DNA from: Trebouxia sp. TZW2008
Lineage: Eukaryota > Chlorophyta > Trebouxiophyceae > Trebouxiales > Trebouxiaceae
Reading direction: 5' to 3'
DNA length: 64,000 nucleotides
Assembly: GCA_002118135.1 (NCBI GenBank)
Contig: BDIU01000480.1
Span: 1-64,000, forward strand
Part shown: piece after piece, positions 1-12,300 of the stretch
Position numbering within the stretch: position 1 is the stretch's first letter
Layout of the letters: the number at the start of each line of letters is the position of its first letter
Notes under the pieces: generated by a model
Seen by the model: only the letters and a program-made list of their open reading frames with translations
What the model was told of the DNA's origin: nothing
Database searches by the model: none
Translations under genes and position numbers: made by a program

Positions 1-127
1 CTCGCTGCCTTGTGTGCCTGCTTTGACAGCTTTGTTTTCAGAGTGTGCTGTGCTGTTGCTGTGTCAAGGTTTGTCTCTGGCGCTCCATGCCCAATGATGC
101 TCTGAACACTGGCACTGTCTGCTGCAG

Positions 128-344
128 GCCCTCCTCCTCCTGCGTCACCCAAGTCGCCTCCTCCACCTAGATTAAGTGAGCCTTTGCCTGTGAATGCCTG
201 GCCCGTTGTATTGCGTGGTTGCTTTGTTAGGTGTTGTTATAAGGCTTTTGTACTTGTGCTCAGAAGATTCGTGTTGACAGTTTTGTTCAAGCATGTGTAT
301 GAGTTTGCTCTAATTTTGGTTTGTATCATGCAGGTGGTTGGTAA
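128..344 (+). CDS. 3' end of a proline-rich (SPPPP) protein gene, partial
   Basis: A likely exon follows the acceptor ending at 127 and reads a proline-rich stretch (PPPPASPKSPPPPRLS) up to a GT donor near position 175. If the intron ends at the CAG at 331-333, the frame continues S-G-W and stops at TAA 342-344. SPPPP motifs are typical of hydroxyproline-rich cell-wall or secreted proteins of green algae, but too little is present to assign a family. The rest of the gene lies to the left of the window. The join is inferred from frame agreement only. Confidence 0.35.
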
Positions 345-1229
345 TCGCCTTAATGGCCCTCATCCCACTAGTTGCACCAGATTACTTTTGAATTGAGCAC
401 TCATAGTGCACCTGCTTCTTTTTTTATGGCACTGCCTTGCTGTGTGTGGCTCCACCTGGAAACATCCTTTCTCTCTGGCAAATCTTTTCGCCGGACTAAG
501 TTGTTCAGTATCACCTTATGATATCTGGTTCCATTTGGCATGTGCACATTCACTATCTCACAACATGCATTGCCTTCATGCGCGTTGCTGCAGCTGTGCT
601 TGCATGTCTGTCTGTCATGACGCTCAATTCAGTGTTGACATTGCTAGACGTTGTCAGCAGTGAGTTTTGAGGACATTGCAGTTGTTGGTGAGGCGGTCTA
701 GAGAAGTGTTGCTTGTTCTTTATAGCTTTGCATCAAGGCGCTGAAGTAGCAGTCCTGAAGTCTGACTCAATGTTTCCATCAAAACTTTATTGTACACTTA
801 TGGAGCAACCCCATGGTCAGTGGTCAGATGACCTTGTGTAAATACATACATATGCATCTTGTGCCTAGTCATCTGCATATTCTGACACTCCGCCTACCAT
901 GCTCCACGAGCGTTACTGATATCAATTCAAAATTTGTAGCAACATCCACGGCAAAAATCATGTGGTGACAATGTTTTGTTGGCTTGCACTTGATATGCAG
1001 CTCTTGACGTGCATGTGGAATGAGGCTTTGTACCAAGGATGATTAGAAGCGCATGCTCACTGCTGGCTAGCGGATCATATGTGCAGTGCTATTAGAGTGA
1101 TTCAGCTGATCAATTTATGAAGCTGAAATGCACCAAGCGTATGTTTACTCAGGCTCAGAAACAAGGGCACCCACACCTGAACTGAAGCTATAGATGCTGA
1201 CACGACCCAAGGTATGGGACCTCATGGTG
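345..1229. other. Intergenic, no gene recognised
   Basis: Between the presumed stop of the proline-rich gene and the stop of the ankyrin gene I see only AT- and TG-rich sequence with short ORFs of no recognisable character. It should hold the 3' UTRs of the two convergent genes. Confidence 0.5.
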
Positions 1230-2971
1230 CTACGGTCCAATACCAGCATATGCACATATCAGTTGCAAGATGTCTGCAACCAAGTCTGGAGCAACCTTAA
1301 GACTCAAAATCATAACCACCAATTGCCGCCGAGCAGCAACGCCGGTTTTAATAGCTAATTTCAGCTTTGCGCCAGATGTGCCCTCTGGGAAGTCCTCTAT
1401 GACTTGTCGTACGGTCCGAGACTGCCTAGAGCCAAAGTGAAACTGCGCATGTTGAGAGTCTAAATTTGCTCCGAACATTACTAACAACTGCAGATGCTCA
1501 GCATGCTGACACTGCAGGGCTTTATTCAACGGAGTCTGCTGCATTGCATCAGTCACATGGGCTGATGCGCCAGCTTCTAGCAGTTGGTGCAGAAAGGACG
1601 CATCTTTCAAGCTAATAGCAGCCAGAATGGGACACTTTCGGGATGCACCACAGTGATCTGGCATTGCCCCTTGTTGCAACAGCCAAGTGGTCATAGGCTT
1701 ATTGCGGGCCTCAACAGCACGCCTGAGAGGGCTTCTGCCGTTTGAGTCCAATGCATTGAGACGGCTTGATGGCAAGTCCTTTGGCAGCAACGCAACTGTT
1801 TGAGCATACTGTCTTGTTGTGGCGCCCATTGGAGGGTTGCTGCTCAAATAATGTAGAGCTGTCATGCCCTCCTGCAATCAACATGTTTGCAGCTTTTTCA
1901 AGGCCTATGTGTGGTCACCAGCATTAAGGTCAGAAAAGCTGGAAGCAGACTTCAGTATATAACATGCAGCAGTGTCAGAAGGCAAATGCATGCCGTGATC
2001 ACACAAGGACGTACATCACCACATGCAGCTGAGGTAGAGGACAAGTGCTTGTCTTGCTCACACAAGGACTTGCATCACAACATGCAGCGGAGCCAGAGGA
2101 ACAGTGCTTGCAGCGCTTACTCATAAGCTTACATCATGATCTACAGCAGAGTTGCTGACAAAAACTGCTTGCCGTGCTCACACAAGGACTGACGTCGTAA
2201 CATGCAACAGAGTTGGAGATGATGTGCTTGCCCACAAGGACTCACATCACAACATGCAGCGGAGTCAGAGAGTAAGTGCTTGCCGCGCCCACACAAGGGA
2301 TGACATCACAACATGCAACAGAATCAGAAGTTATGTGCTTGCTGTGCTCACACAGAGACTTACATCACAACATGCATCTGCCCAATTGACCCAGCCTGGA
2401 TGCGCTAGCAACTCGTGCAACACTGCCCAGCAGTCTCCTTTTGCTGCATGCGTAAAAGCTGACCGCCCAAAAGCATCCTTTGCGTGAATGCTGTCAGCAT
2501 GGGCTGTGGAGAGGCTCTGAAAGTATGACACATCATTTCTAGCTGCGGCACCAAGAGCCCCAGGGCATAGCTTGATGGCTTGAACTTCCACATGACCAGT
2601 GCTGTTTGCAAACAACCTGCCAGTATCAAGTGACTCCTCTCCTGTACTCAAAACAACATAGTCACTGGTCCTGCAGTACACTCCAGGGTGACTGCATTCT
2701 GCAGAAGCTGCAAACAAGCAAGCTCGCCTTGGTACCAAACCTGACCCTGCAACTTTAAGCCAAGTGAGAGGACCAGCTCTTCTATGCATGCAATCCAAAG
2801 GGAAGCGAGGGCGAAATGAGTCACTGAGGAAGGGTCATTGTTCAGCAGCTGCAGGGATGTTCCTTCTGAGCAAGGCCGCCACAGAACAGGCATGTCTGGG
2901 TGAGGAACAGTGAGCCACCTGTCATTCCACTCTGCAAGCAGACTAGACACTGTTCGGCACTGGCTTAACAC
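1230..2971 (-). CDS. Ankyrin-repeat protein
   Basis: The last exon (1230-1871, acceptor TTGCAG just before it on the minus strand) encodes ankyrin-type repeats: GMTALHYL near its start, then DSNGRSPLRRAVEARN, then a PILAAISLKDASFLHQLLEAGA unit and TPLNKAL. An upstream exon around 2400-2690 carries another repeat (AKDAFGRSAFTHAAKGDCWA). A still earlier exon around 2750-2960 reads SLLAEWNDRW and LLNNDPSSVTHFALASLW and probably belongs to the N-terminus. I found no convincing initiator ATG, so the left boundary of the protein is open. Ankyrin repeats mediate protein-protein contacts; no partner domain is visible and no function can be assigned. The gene diverges from MET1, with about 430 bp between them. 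The intron between the last two exons is a minisatellite. Confidence 0.7.
1985..2378. repeat. Minisatellite, about 60 bp x 7, in an ankyrin-gene intron
   Basis: Seven degenerate head-to-tail units, each containing forms of CACACAAGGACT, CATCACAACATGCAGC and GTGCTTGC, fill the intron. The left-hand motif of each unit, read on the minus strand, includes TGATGTAAGTC, which resembles the donor at the end of the upstream exon (near 2365). The array therefore looks like another tandem copy series of an exon edge. Confidence 0.85.
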
Positions 2972-3398
2972 TTGTCAAGGGAATTGGTCCATGCATGCCA
3001 ACCTTGCAAAAGCTTCCTTGGCAGTCTATTGTTGTCAGCAAAGGTGAACACTCCGGCAAATTTGGCATATTTGCCGTGATAGATCGGTGGTGCCATCAGT
3101 ACTATATGGGCAAGCTGCACGGAAGATCCACAGCTGCCGAGGCCGCGAAGATGCCGCTCACTGCACTTGCCACTCTACAGCATACTGCAGCACCCTCACG
3201 ACATGGCTCTGCACAAGGCCGTGCCTAGCTATGCGAGCGGTCATCTGTTACAGCTCAGCTGTTAGGTCAAAATCTTGCACCTGCACGGTGTCCGTCAAAG
3301 CTTTGCAGCGTTGGCCTTTCAAACCTTTCAAAATGACTTTTAGCAGGGCTGCCGCATGAGCAGTGACACCTGCGCGAGCAGCACAAGTCGTATGCGTT
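2972..3398. promoter_or_regulatory. Divergent promoter region, ankyrin gene / MET1
   Basis: No gene is recognised between the presumed 5' end of the minus-strand ankyrin gene and the MET1 start at 3399. CG density rises from about 3360 and stays high through the first MET1 exons, as at other gene starts in this window. No TATA box or other element was identified with confidence. Confidence 0.4.
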
Positions 3399-6300
3399 AT
3401 GGCGTCTTCGATAGACGTGAAGAGATGGAAAGCTCTTGGCGGAACTATTGATCAACTTGGATACACCGCGCCTACAGGTAAACCTAACAAGTGATCTGTG
3501 CTCCCGACAGGCTGCGCAACGCTGCAAATTTGTGCGTCTGCGTCTCAGGCGAGAAGTACAAGTCGTGGGACGAGGTTGCGGCTTACCTCGACTCGCAAAT
3601 GGCGAAAGGTAAGGACTTTCTGGACAGCTGATGCGCTGATCATACAACTTGTGCAGCGCCTTGACAATGAGACGTGCCACAGACAATGCCACTGCCAAGA
3701 GCAAGAGAGTGGCGCAATCAGATTCGCCAGTTGCGCAAGCTCCTAATAAAAAAGCCAAAGTGCAAGGCGGTGCACGTGGTCAAGCAGAGTCAGAAGCAGA
3801 GAAGCCTGCTGCAAAGCCCAAACAATCAAAGGCCCGAAGCAAAGCAGCAAACAAAGTCACAGAGCCTACAGATGAGCCAGCAGCTGCAGCAAAACAGGAG
3901 AAGAGCACGCGTATAGGTTTGGGCAGGCAAGCAGCACAAGGCGTCGAGTACAAGGACAAGTCTACCTTATTGGTCTTGCCAGACAGCAAAGTTGCTGTGA
4001 AGCAGCAGCAAACTGCTGACAACGAAGCTGACGCCCTGCAGAAAACTCAAACAGAATCACCAGCCCCGCGCAGGCAAGCCACGCAATTTGTGCTTGTGCT
4101 GTGAAGCACAGCCTAGGTGCAGACAGCTGAAGCCATGTTTGCAGGCTGACTGAGTTTTCTATCAGCAATGAGCAGGGTGACAAGCAGCCTCTTGAATCTG
4201 TCGATCTCAGCGACGATCCCTTGTACATCACAGGTGAGCCAATCTGCAACCCGCTTGTGCTGTAGCAAGTGCTGGGCCATTGACGGCAGCCTAGCTCTGC
4301 TGTCACATCTGGCACAGATGAGCAGAGCTCAACAAACAGCTGCTACAACCATTAGAATCAGCAGTCTGGTTGTTCCAGGTTGCGTGCATCCGCAAACTGG
4401 TCCATTGAAGAAGGAGACAGGGTGGAAGGTGGTCAAGTTTGGCCCTGTTACCGGCTGGTCCATCGGCTATGATGCAGACGATGCGCAGGTGCCAATATGC
4501 TCTTGAATGCTGTATTTCCTGCTCATCAGCATACTACATCACACATGATACTGCGCAGGTGACAGTAGGCTCTTGCATGCTACAGTTCCCTGCTCATCAC
4601 AACGCTGGACAACATCACAGGTGAAATTGATGTCAGGAGACTGTGCTGGTGCAGGTGCTTCTTGCCACTGAGCATGCTGAGTATCAGTGCAGCAAGCCAG
4701 CTGCTGCATACAAGAAGACCTTCAGCCATTTGGTTGAGCAAGCACAGATTGCATTCCAGGTACTTTGTCACTCGACTGACAGTCATCAAGTAGGCATTCA
4801 CAGCTGGATAAGCTGTCTCTTCCCAGGTATCTGCTGTATCTGCTGCATGCACAGTTTCAACACAACCCTCTGCAGACATGGTTGCTCAGGGCAACTGTCA
4901 ACAAGACAGCAATTCCCTGCAGTACTTGTCAAGTGCAATGCATGAGACTGATGTCAGCCTTGTCCTGTGCAGGTCTGCCACGCCTTGCAACCCAAGTATG
5001 GCGGAAAGCCAGACGCAGAGCTTGGAGAGATCTCTGCTAGACTGTCCAGGGCTCAAGTAAGTCTGCAATCTATGCAAGTGTTCTCCTCGATATTGACAGC
5101 AGTGCTGCCTATGAGACCTGACATGAACATAGATCATAAGCATGACGATGATACATCGAAACCCTGAGCAGCCCAGGTGCTAGGTTATGCGGCTCAAAGC
5201 ATGCTGATGGCCACCAACCTGGAATGCTGAGTATTCATCTGTGCTTTCTTCTGGAATGTGTAGGTTGGCAAAAGCTACTCATCTGCAAGGGAGGCCATCA
5301 TCATGACTGGCGGCTTCCTGCTGGAACAGCTGCAAGGGCTAGACAATGCTGCAGGGGGCAAGGCCACGTTCAGCTATGGTGCAACGCCTTTTGTCAGCCT
5401 GCTCAAGACAGAGGTGCGTGTCAAGCCCAGCCTCTGTCTGCCCACACATCACATCAGCTTCTGTCTGCCCTGCATCACATCAGCTTCTGTCTGCCCACAC
5501 ACCAAATCAGCTTCTGTCTGCTCATGCATCACATCAGCTTCTGCCTGCCCACACATCAAAACAATGCAACTGAGCTGCACCACAAATGCAAGACGGCACA
5601 GCATACATGTATCTTGGCAGGCAAGTGCGCTGTGCTCGCTGCTTACAGCACAGCCTGCGAAGTCTCGTTTTCCTACAGTCAATGGACGCAAGGTATGCAT
5701 GTACGCTGCCGTCAAAGTCATGTGCTTGGAAGAAGTAGCCAGATTTTGCATTTGCAGTACTCTGAGCATGGCGCAGGTGAACAGTCTGCGCAACTTCAAC
5801 CCCAATGGTGGCATCAGCATCAGAGATAGAGCTGCACCAGCTGACAATGTCAAGTCTGCCATCAGTGATGAAGAAAAGCGCCAGCAGGCAGATGCTGATT
5901 ATGCACGGCAGCTGCAGGCCAAGCTGGATGCCCAAGAGGCTAGGGGTGGACCCAGGTGAGTCCCGCTGCTTTCGTCATCAGAGTCTTGCCCTTAGATCCA
6001 GAGACGGAGAGTGTGGTCTCTGATTGCATAGCATTTGCGCTAGTGACTTGACGTGAAACACACAAGTCTGTAAAACAGAAATCGCCTAGACAATGCTGGT
6101 GTCAGGACATGCATGAAATGCTTGAAATACTATTGTGTGATTCCTTGTGGACTTATGCATGCATTGCTTGTGCAGGCTTTAGAGCAAACATCTGTCTGCA
6201 CTGAAGACATAAACAGCCATGCTACAAAATTAGAATCTTTATGATTGAGGATTGTGACAATATTGCAAGCTGTTCTATGCTCTGTACTGGTGCATTGTGC

Positions 6301-9300
6301 AAACGTTTGCTCAGCAGCTTCAGTGTTGCATGGACTTTGAACATTCACCACCTTGAAACCAACTTGAAACCAACCTGCCATTGTCTCCAGGCGCACTGGT
6401 GGCAAGCATCAGGTTTACATCAAAATCAGCGAGGCTGAGATTGCTGATGATTACCCAGAGCCCAGCCAATATGATAAGGTATCCCTGACAACTCAAGCCC
6501 CCAAAAAGGCCAGAATTGTAGAGGTCCAGGACTTGGCTGACACACGTTGCCGCCAGCAGCGTTGACTACAATATTCTGTACATGGCATTGGTACAGCAGC
6601 GCTATGTGGCAGTGTCAGAAGATCTCTGCATGGCATGTCGTAGCAGACGTGAATGGCACTGTCACTCCAGCTCTGCATTCCAACCTTTGCTACCTGATCA
6701 TGCAATACCAACACAGGCACCATCACAGACACAGCAAACAAGCTGCAAGAGGTTTGTCATGTTCAGGAAGAAGATGAGATGGATGAGCTGGTCCTGATGG
6801 ATGAACACGTGATGGACCTGCCACCAGAAGACTTGCCTCGCCGTGTGCTGTCAGATTTTGCTGTTTACAACTCAGAGGGCTTCTGCTCCAGCTTGGAGCT
6901 GCTGCCCATGTGGAGTGGTGTGGACCCAGATGTGGACCTGTATGCTTCTGGCAATGTGCTTGATGATGATGGCGAGTGGGCTGGCGGCCAGACCCTTGCT
7001 GCAGGTCAGGCCTATTTTGATACCCCGTGGATTGACAGGCTGCATGTGTGCACTGCACTACATGTTGCCTGGTGAAAAGCTGCATGTATCACAATGCATT
7101 GAGCCCTGCCTTCTGGAGAGCTGCATCTATGTCACTGCACTAGGTTCTGCCCTGTAAAAGCTACATCAGTCATCAGCATCGCATGCACCAACAGAACAGG
7201 GTACTCATGTCGATGAGGCACACCAAACACCAATAGGCAGACCTACAGCTGTTCTGCATGTTGCTACCTGCTGCTGCAAGCTATATGCTGGCCCTGACTA
7301 GCCCAAGGCACTGCATTGCACCTGGCCGATTTCAAGAAGGAATTGTTGCAATTTGTGGCTGGATTTTGAGATAACAGTGTTGTATGCTATGGCTGCAGAT
7401 GGCAGCAATGAGGCAGATGGCAGTGCTGAGGCAGGTGGGTCAGGCAGCAGTGGTGCTGGGCCCTCAGGCAGCTCTCCTGGAGGCATGCGCCTCTACCTCA
7501 GTCAGATCAGAGAATGGATTGTGGAGTTCAGCTGTGACATGCTGTTCATCTCCATGCGCACGGATGTGGCATGGTACCGGCTTTCACAGTAAGTTCATGC
7601 ATCACAGACCCATACTTTTCATGCTGATGCTGCTGTAGATCACTAGCCTTCTTGTGCTATCTCTCAAGCTCTTTAGCAGCATATCATGCTGCAAGATCTG
7701 CCATCAGTGTGAATTATGCATGCAGGCCTGCTGACAAGTACAGGCCCTGGTTTGCAACAGTGCTGAAGACATGCAGACTGGCCGTCAAGGTCATTCACAT
7801 GCTTGTGGAAGAGGTACGCAGAAAGCGTCTGTGCTTCTGGGACGCTTGTACTTTTTGAGAAGTGACAAGCATTTGCTGTGACTGTTCTACTCTGACCAAT
7901 TTGAGCTCTTCACAAGCAATTGTTGACAGAGCTGCAGTTGACGATGAACATAACACAGCTGTGCATCAGCATCACCAGATCTTGGAAACTTGTTCACATT
8001 GGAGATGCCTGTGGTGTTCTGCATGCACTTTGCAATACACTGCTGGCCACACAGCACAACTGATCAGATTGTGCACAGACTTGCAGCATCATTGACCAGC
8101 TGGAGCAGTGTTCTTGCTGTGTTGGAACATCAGCTAATCATCAACAGCTTTGCAGGCGAGAGCATCCAGGCTGTCCTTTGCTGATGTAGTGAAGCGCTTG
8201 GCAGCTCTGCCATCCACTGACCCTGTGCACATCTCCAAGCAGGCAAGTTTCCTACATATATCACCATTCCTTATCCCTCCCATGCTCAGGATTCTCAATG
8301 GACGGCATCAGATTTTGCTTGGCGCTGATATGCACATGCAGCTGGTGTCACAGCAAGTCAGCCTGTTACAGCGGTAAAAGCAGCTTACAGTTTCTGCCAA
8401 CATACACCTTCGACAAGGCATTGAACAGCAAGACACACATCCCTGCTTGGATCTGCTGACTACCTGCAGCAGTCTTGAATGGTGACTTCCGTTGCCCAGC
8501 ACTCAACATCCGGTCAGTGCCCATCCTGCAGTCTCGATACAGCCACAACAGAAGTGCTCGTCACTTTTCATCAATGCCGACAATCATGCGCAGACACATG
8601 CTGCAGTCCTAGTGGACTGCACATTTTCCTATCACAGCGCTCAGAACCGATTGCATACAGATATATGGTCAAACTGCACGCACTGCTGTCAACGATGCTC
8701 CAGCTGCCTTTGCATGTGTGAGCACAATGTTGTCTGATGTTCGTTTCATGTTGCCATCTTTATATAAGCTTATGTGGAGAATGAAGGTCAACATTGAATG
8801 CTTCATGAGACACATATTGTGGGTTGTTGAGCATTTTATTTGTCCATGCAGCTGACTGCTGTAGAGCGCTTTGTGGTAGTGCATGGACAGATCGTCCTCA
8901 ACCAGTTCAAGCACTTCCCCAACAAAGCCATCCAGAGCTGTGCATTTGTGAACAGCCTGAAGACAGCCATGGAGACCCGCAAGCACTCCAAGCTGTACTC
9001 ATCTGCCAAGCTTGCTGTCAAAGCCAAGTCAGTCAACAGGAACCCAATGAAGGTAGCATCATATGCTGTGCAAGGACAATTGGCTTTATTTGCTGCTTGA
9101 GTTGCATCTGAACAAACAACACCGTGCCATGACATGCATGTGTCAATTTGCTCTGGCAGCTGTGTTGACAGGAACTTTGTGTCATGCTGCATTGGTGATT
9201 CTGAACCCAAGCACAGTTGCACGTGGATGGCTGGCTTGGATTGACAGCAACGAGCAGTGCAACAGGAGCTGACGCGCTTTTGTGGACTGCAAGAGCATTG

Positions 9301-12300
9301 CTTACAGGACATCAGATGCATCCCTTCTGTGCTTTATGCCCGTGACTCACAGTCTTCTTGTCCCTCACGCAGGATCGCAGCATAGGTGCTCGCGCCAAGC
9401 CCATGACAGCTACTGCTACAAGCATGATCAAAGCCATCTGGCAGTCATACTTCCCATCTGCATCTGCTGAAGGTGCGTGTCTTGACCCTGTCTGCAAATG
9501 GATACAGTCTGCATCTGAGAGAGGTCAACTTGGTGCTTATGCTCCAACCCTATGCACAGAACTGTGCTCGCCAAGCTTGACTGTACAATAGCATGAAGCC
9601 CACCATATATAGCTGTGAAACAGAGCACAAAACCCACACAGAGCCATCTCAGCTGCAATCAGTCTCAATTCTACTGCACTCACCAGTTGAGGCACACAGC
9701 GCTTGTGCTGACGTCACGGGACTCGAACAAAAAAGCTTAAAACCCCAGACAATAGGCCAACACGCAATATTTTGCTTGCAGATGAGGCTGCAGCAGTAGC
9801 GCCTGTTGCAGCTCCAGTGCAAGAAGATCTGAATGAGGAAGAGGATGAAGCACCAGTGGAGGATGCCTTGACAGAGGCTGTGGCAACTGAGAAGAAGGCG
9901 GCCAAGAAGGTGGCTAAGCAGCAGAAAGTCACCTGGGTCGGCACCAGCCAAGCTGGTCCTAACAGCAAGCAAATGTACAGGTACTGTCTTGCAACTACAC
10001 CAGTCACACGCCTTATGTTGCTGGCATGCATATTGGTAATAGCGGAGAGCAAGCAACAAAGATGCCAAGAGCGCTGTCTGCTTTTGATGATACATGGACC
10101 ACAGTTGATGTAAAGCGACTCAAGCACAGTAGAGCACACGGCCTGCTGCCATGGCTGCCAGACAAAAAGCTACGCTATCTTAATCTGCATTTGCGTACCA
10201 TGGTGACTGCATGCAGGTCAGTCAAGATAGCCTCACTGCAAGTGGCAGTTGGGGATGTGATTGCACTTGCATCTGCTGATGATGAAGCAGAAGAAGGCGA
10301 TGATGCTGGAGCGCCCCTGGGCCTGCTGCAAGGCCTCTGGCAAACACCCAAAGGTCAGTTGCTGCCACATCTTAGCCTCATTCCAAGTGTTGAGTCCCTC
10401 CTGGGCTGGCTTCATGCCTGTCATGATCCACCGCCATTCTTTGACGTTCTTGGCTGTAAGCTTGCTGGTAAATTAGCAGCGGCAGCAAATGTCACGATAT
10501 GCGTTAAGACCCTCTGACAAGCCAGACAGCTTGCTGCGCCTGATTCAGCAAGCACAGGCAGCAATCAGGGGCACCCAATCTTGCTGCTGTTCTTCATGCT
10601 GTGTACTTGAAATGATAACTGCAACATTGAACAGCTTGCTTGATGCAGGCGCCAAGGAGATGCAGGTCAGGCTGGTGGCTAGAGGCTGTGAGACAGTGCT
10701 TGGTGATGCCGCCTCAGATGTTGAGCTCTTCCTCACTGATGAGTTCCTGACCAGGCAAGCATCTGCCTGCATCAATCCAGTCAATCTTCAATCTGCACAG
10801 ACGTGGCCAATATGGCCAAGCTGACAGGCTTGTGGCTATTAGTGGCTACAGCTGTGACTGATGAGCACTGAAGCCTGAAAATTTGCCGTTTGGCTCTACA
10901 TGCATAGAATGTACAGAACACACATGTACTGATCTGCTGTGGATTTTGATAAGTGACAACTCCTTACTTGTGTTGCGCTGCTGCCAATCACGTGTTGCTG
11001 TCAAAATGCCGTCCTGTGCTCATTGTGCTGCAGCTCAGTGCAGACCAATTGGTGACACGCCACGTATGCCATACATTTGCCATTATACTGCAGAGTTGCT
11101 GTGACAATGTTGGCCTGTGCTCAGTTTGCTGCACACATGTTACTGTAATGCCAAATTGTGCTGGGCTTGCTGCAGTCCAGTACAGACCATTCAGGACAAA
11201 GTGGATGCTCAGCGTCTGCAGCGGCCATGGTCTCTGTCAGAGCGGCGTCAGCAGCTGGCAGATGATGAAGCCCTAAGGCAGCACAATGCAGATGCGCAGG
11301 AACAGAAGAAGCATTTGCGGTACTTCTGGCGCAGTCTGTATTTGCCACAGCAGGGCATGTTCTGCCAAGCCCCTGCAGACCTACAGCTAGGCACCCCACA
11401 GAAGGCAAGCTCATGCTCTTGGTGTGACTGTGGCTGCTGCCTTCACTGCTGCTGTTCCAATCTTGAATCAGGTTGAAGCCACCAGGGGTCCTCTTCAGGC
11501 TTCTTTTGCAACCTAGACTGCAAGCATGATGCCGAGCTGGCTTGCATGCTGGCCATAGGCACACTGATCAAGCCATCAATGCAAGTGCCACACACCGTCC
11601 CAGCATCATCACCACGTTGCATGCTGCTACTTGTGTCTTTACGACCATCTGCGGAATAAGCTACCACCACCACCATCACCACCACTAACCCACCATCACC
11701 ACCACCACAGCTGTTATTGTCATCACCATGTGATCCTGCAGCATCACTACCACCACCAAAGTCGTGGCTTTCCTTCTGGCTGTGTCAAGCATTGCAATAT
11801 ATTGCAGAAAGACTCATCCTCTATCTGTCAGAGAGCAACATGTCAACAGCTACAGTACAGCTATGCAGTACTTGCAATCAGCAAACAGCAGGTTGTGCAC
11901 GAGCGCTAATGCAATTTTGCAAAGCCAAACGGGATGTGCATCAAGTCCCTACAGGAGAGCCGATGAATCATTTGCAACGCCAAACAGCAACATTTGCACA
12001 GCCGTGTCTGTAGGAGAGCTAATGCACAACTTGCAAATCAAAGCTGCATGCTGCAGGAGGACAACTTGGAAGAGGAAGGCATCAGCATATCTGCAGATGG
12101 CAAGACACTTACTGTGGATGGAGTAGCTTACACTGTGGGAGACCATGTCTATGTGCACCCAGAAACCTTTGATCAGCTGGAGCAGGCAGCGCAGGCAGAA
12201 GTGCCAGACTATGCTGCCAGGGGCAGATTCCACAAGGTCTGAGCCCCTTTCATGTCACCCAACTTCCCTGCATTTTGATAGAGCAGGCTCATACACACGC

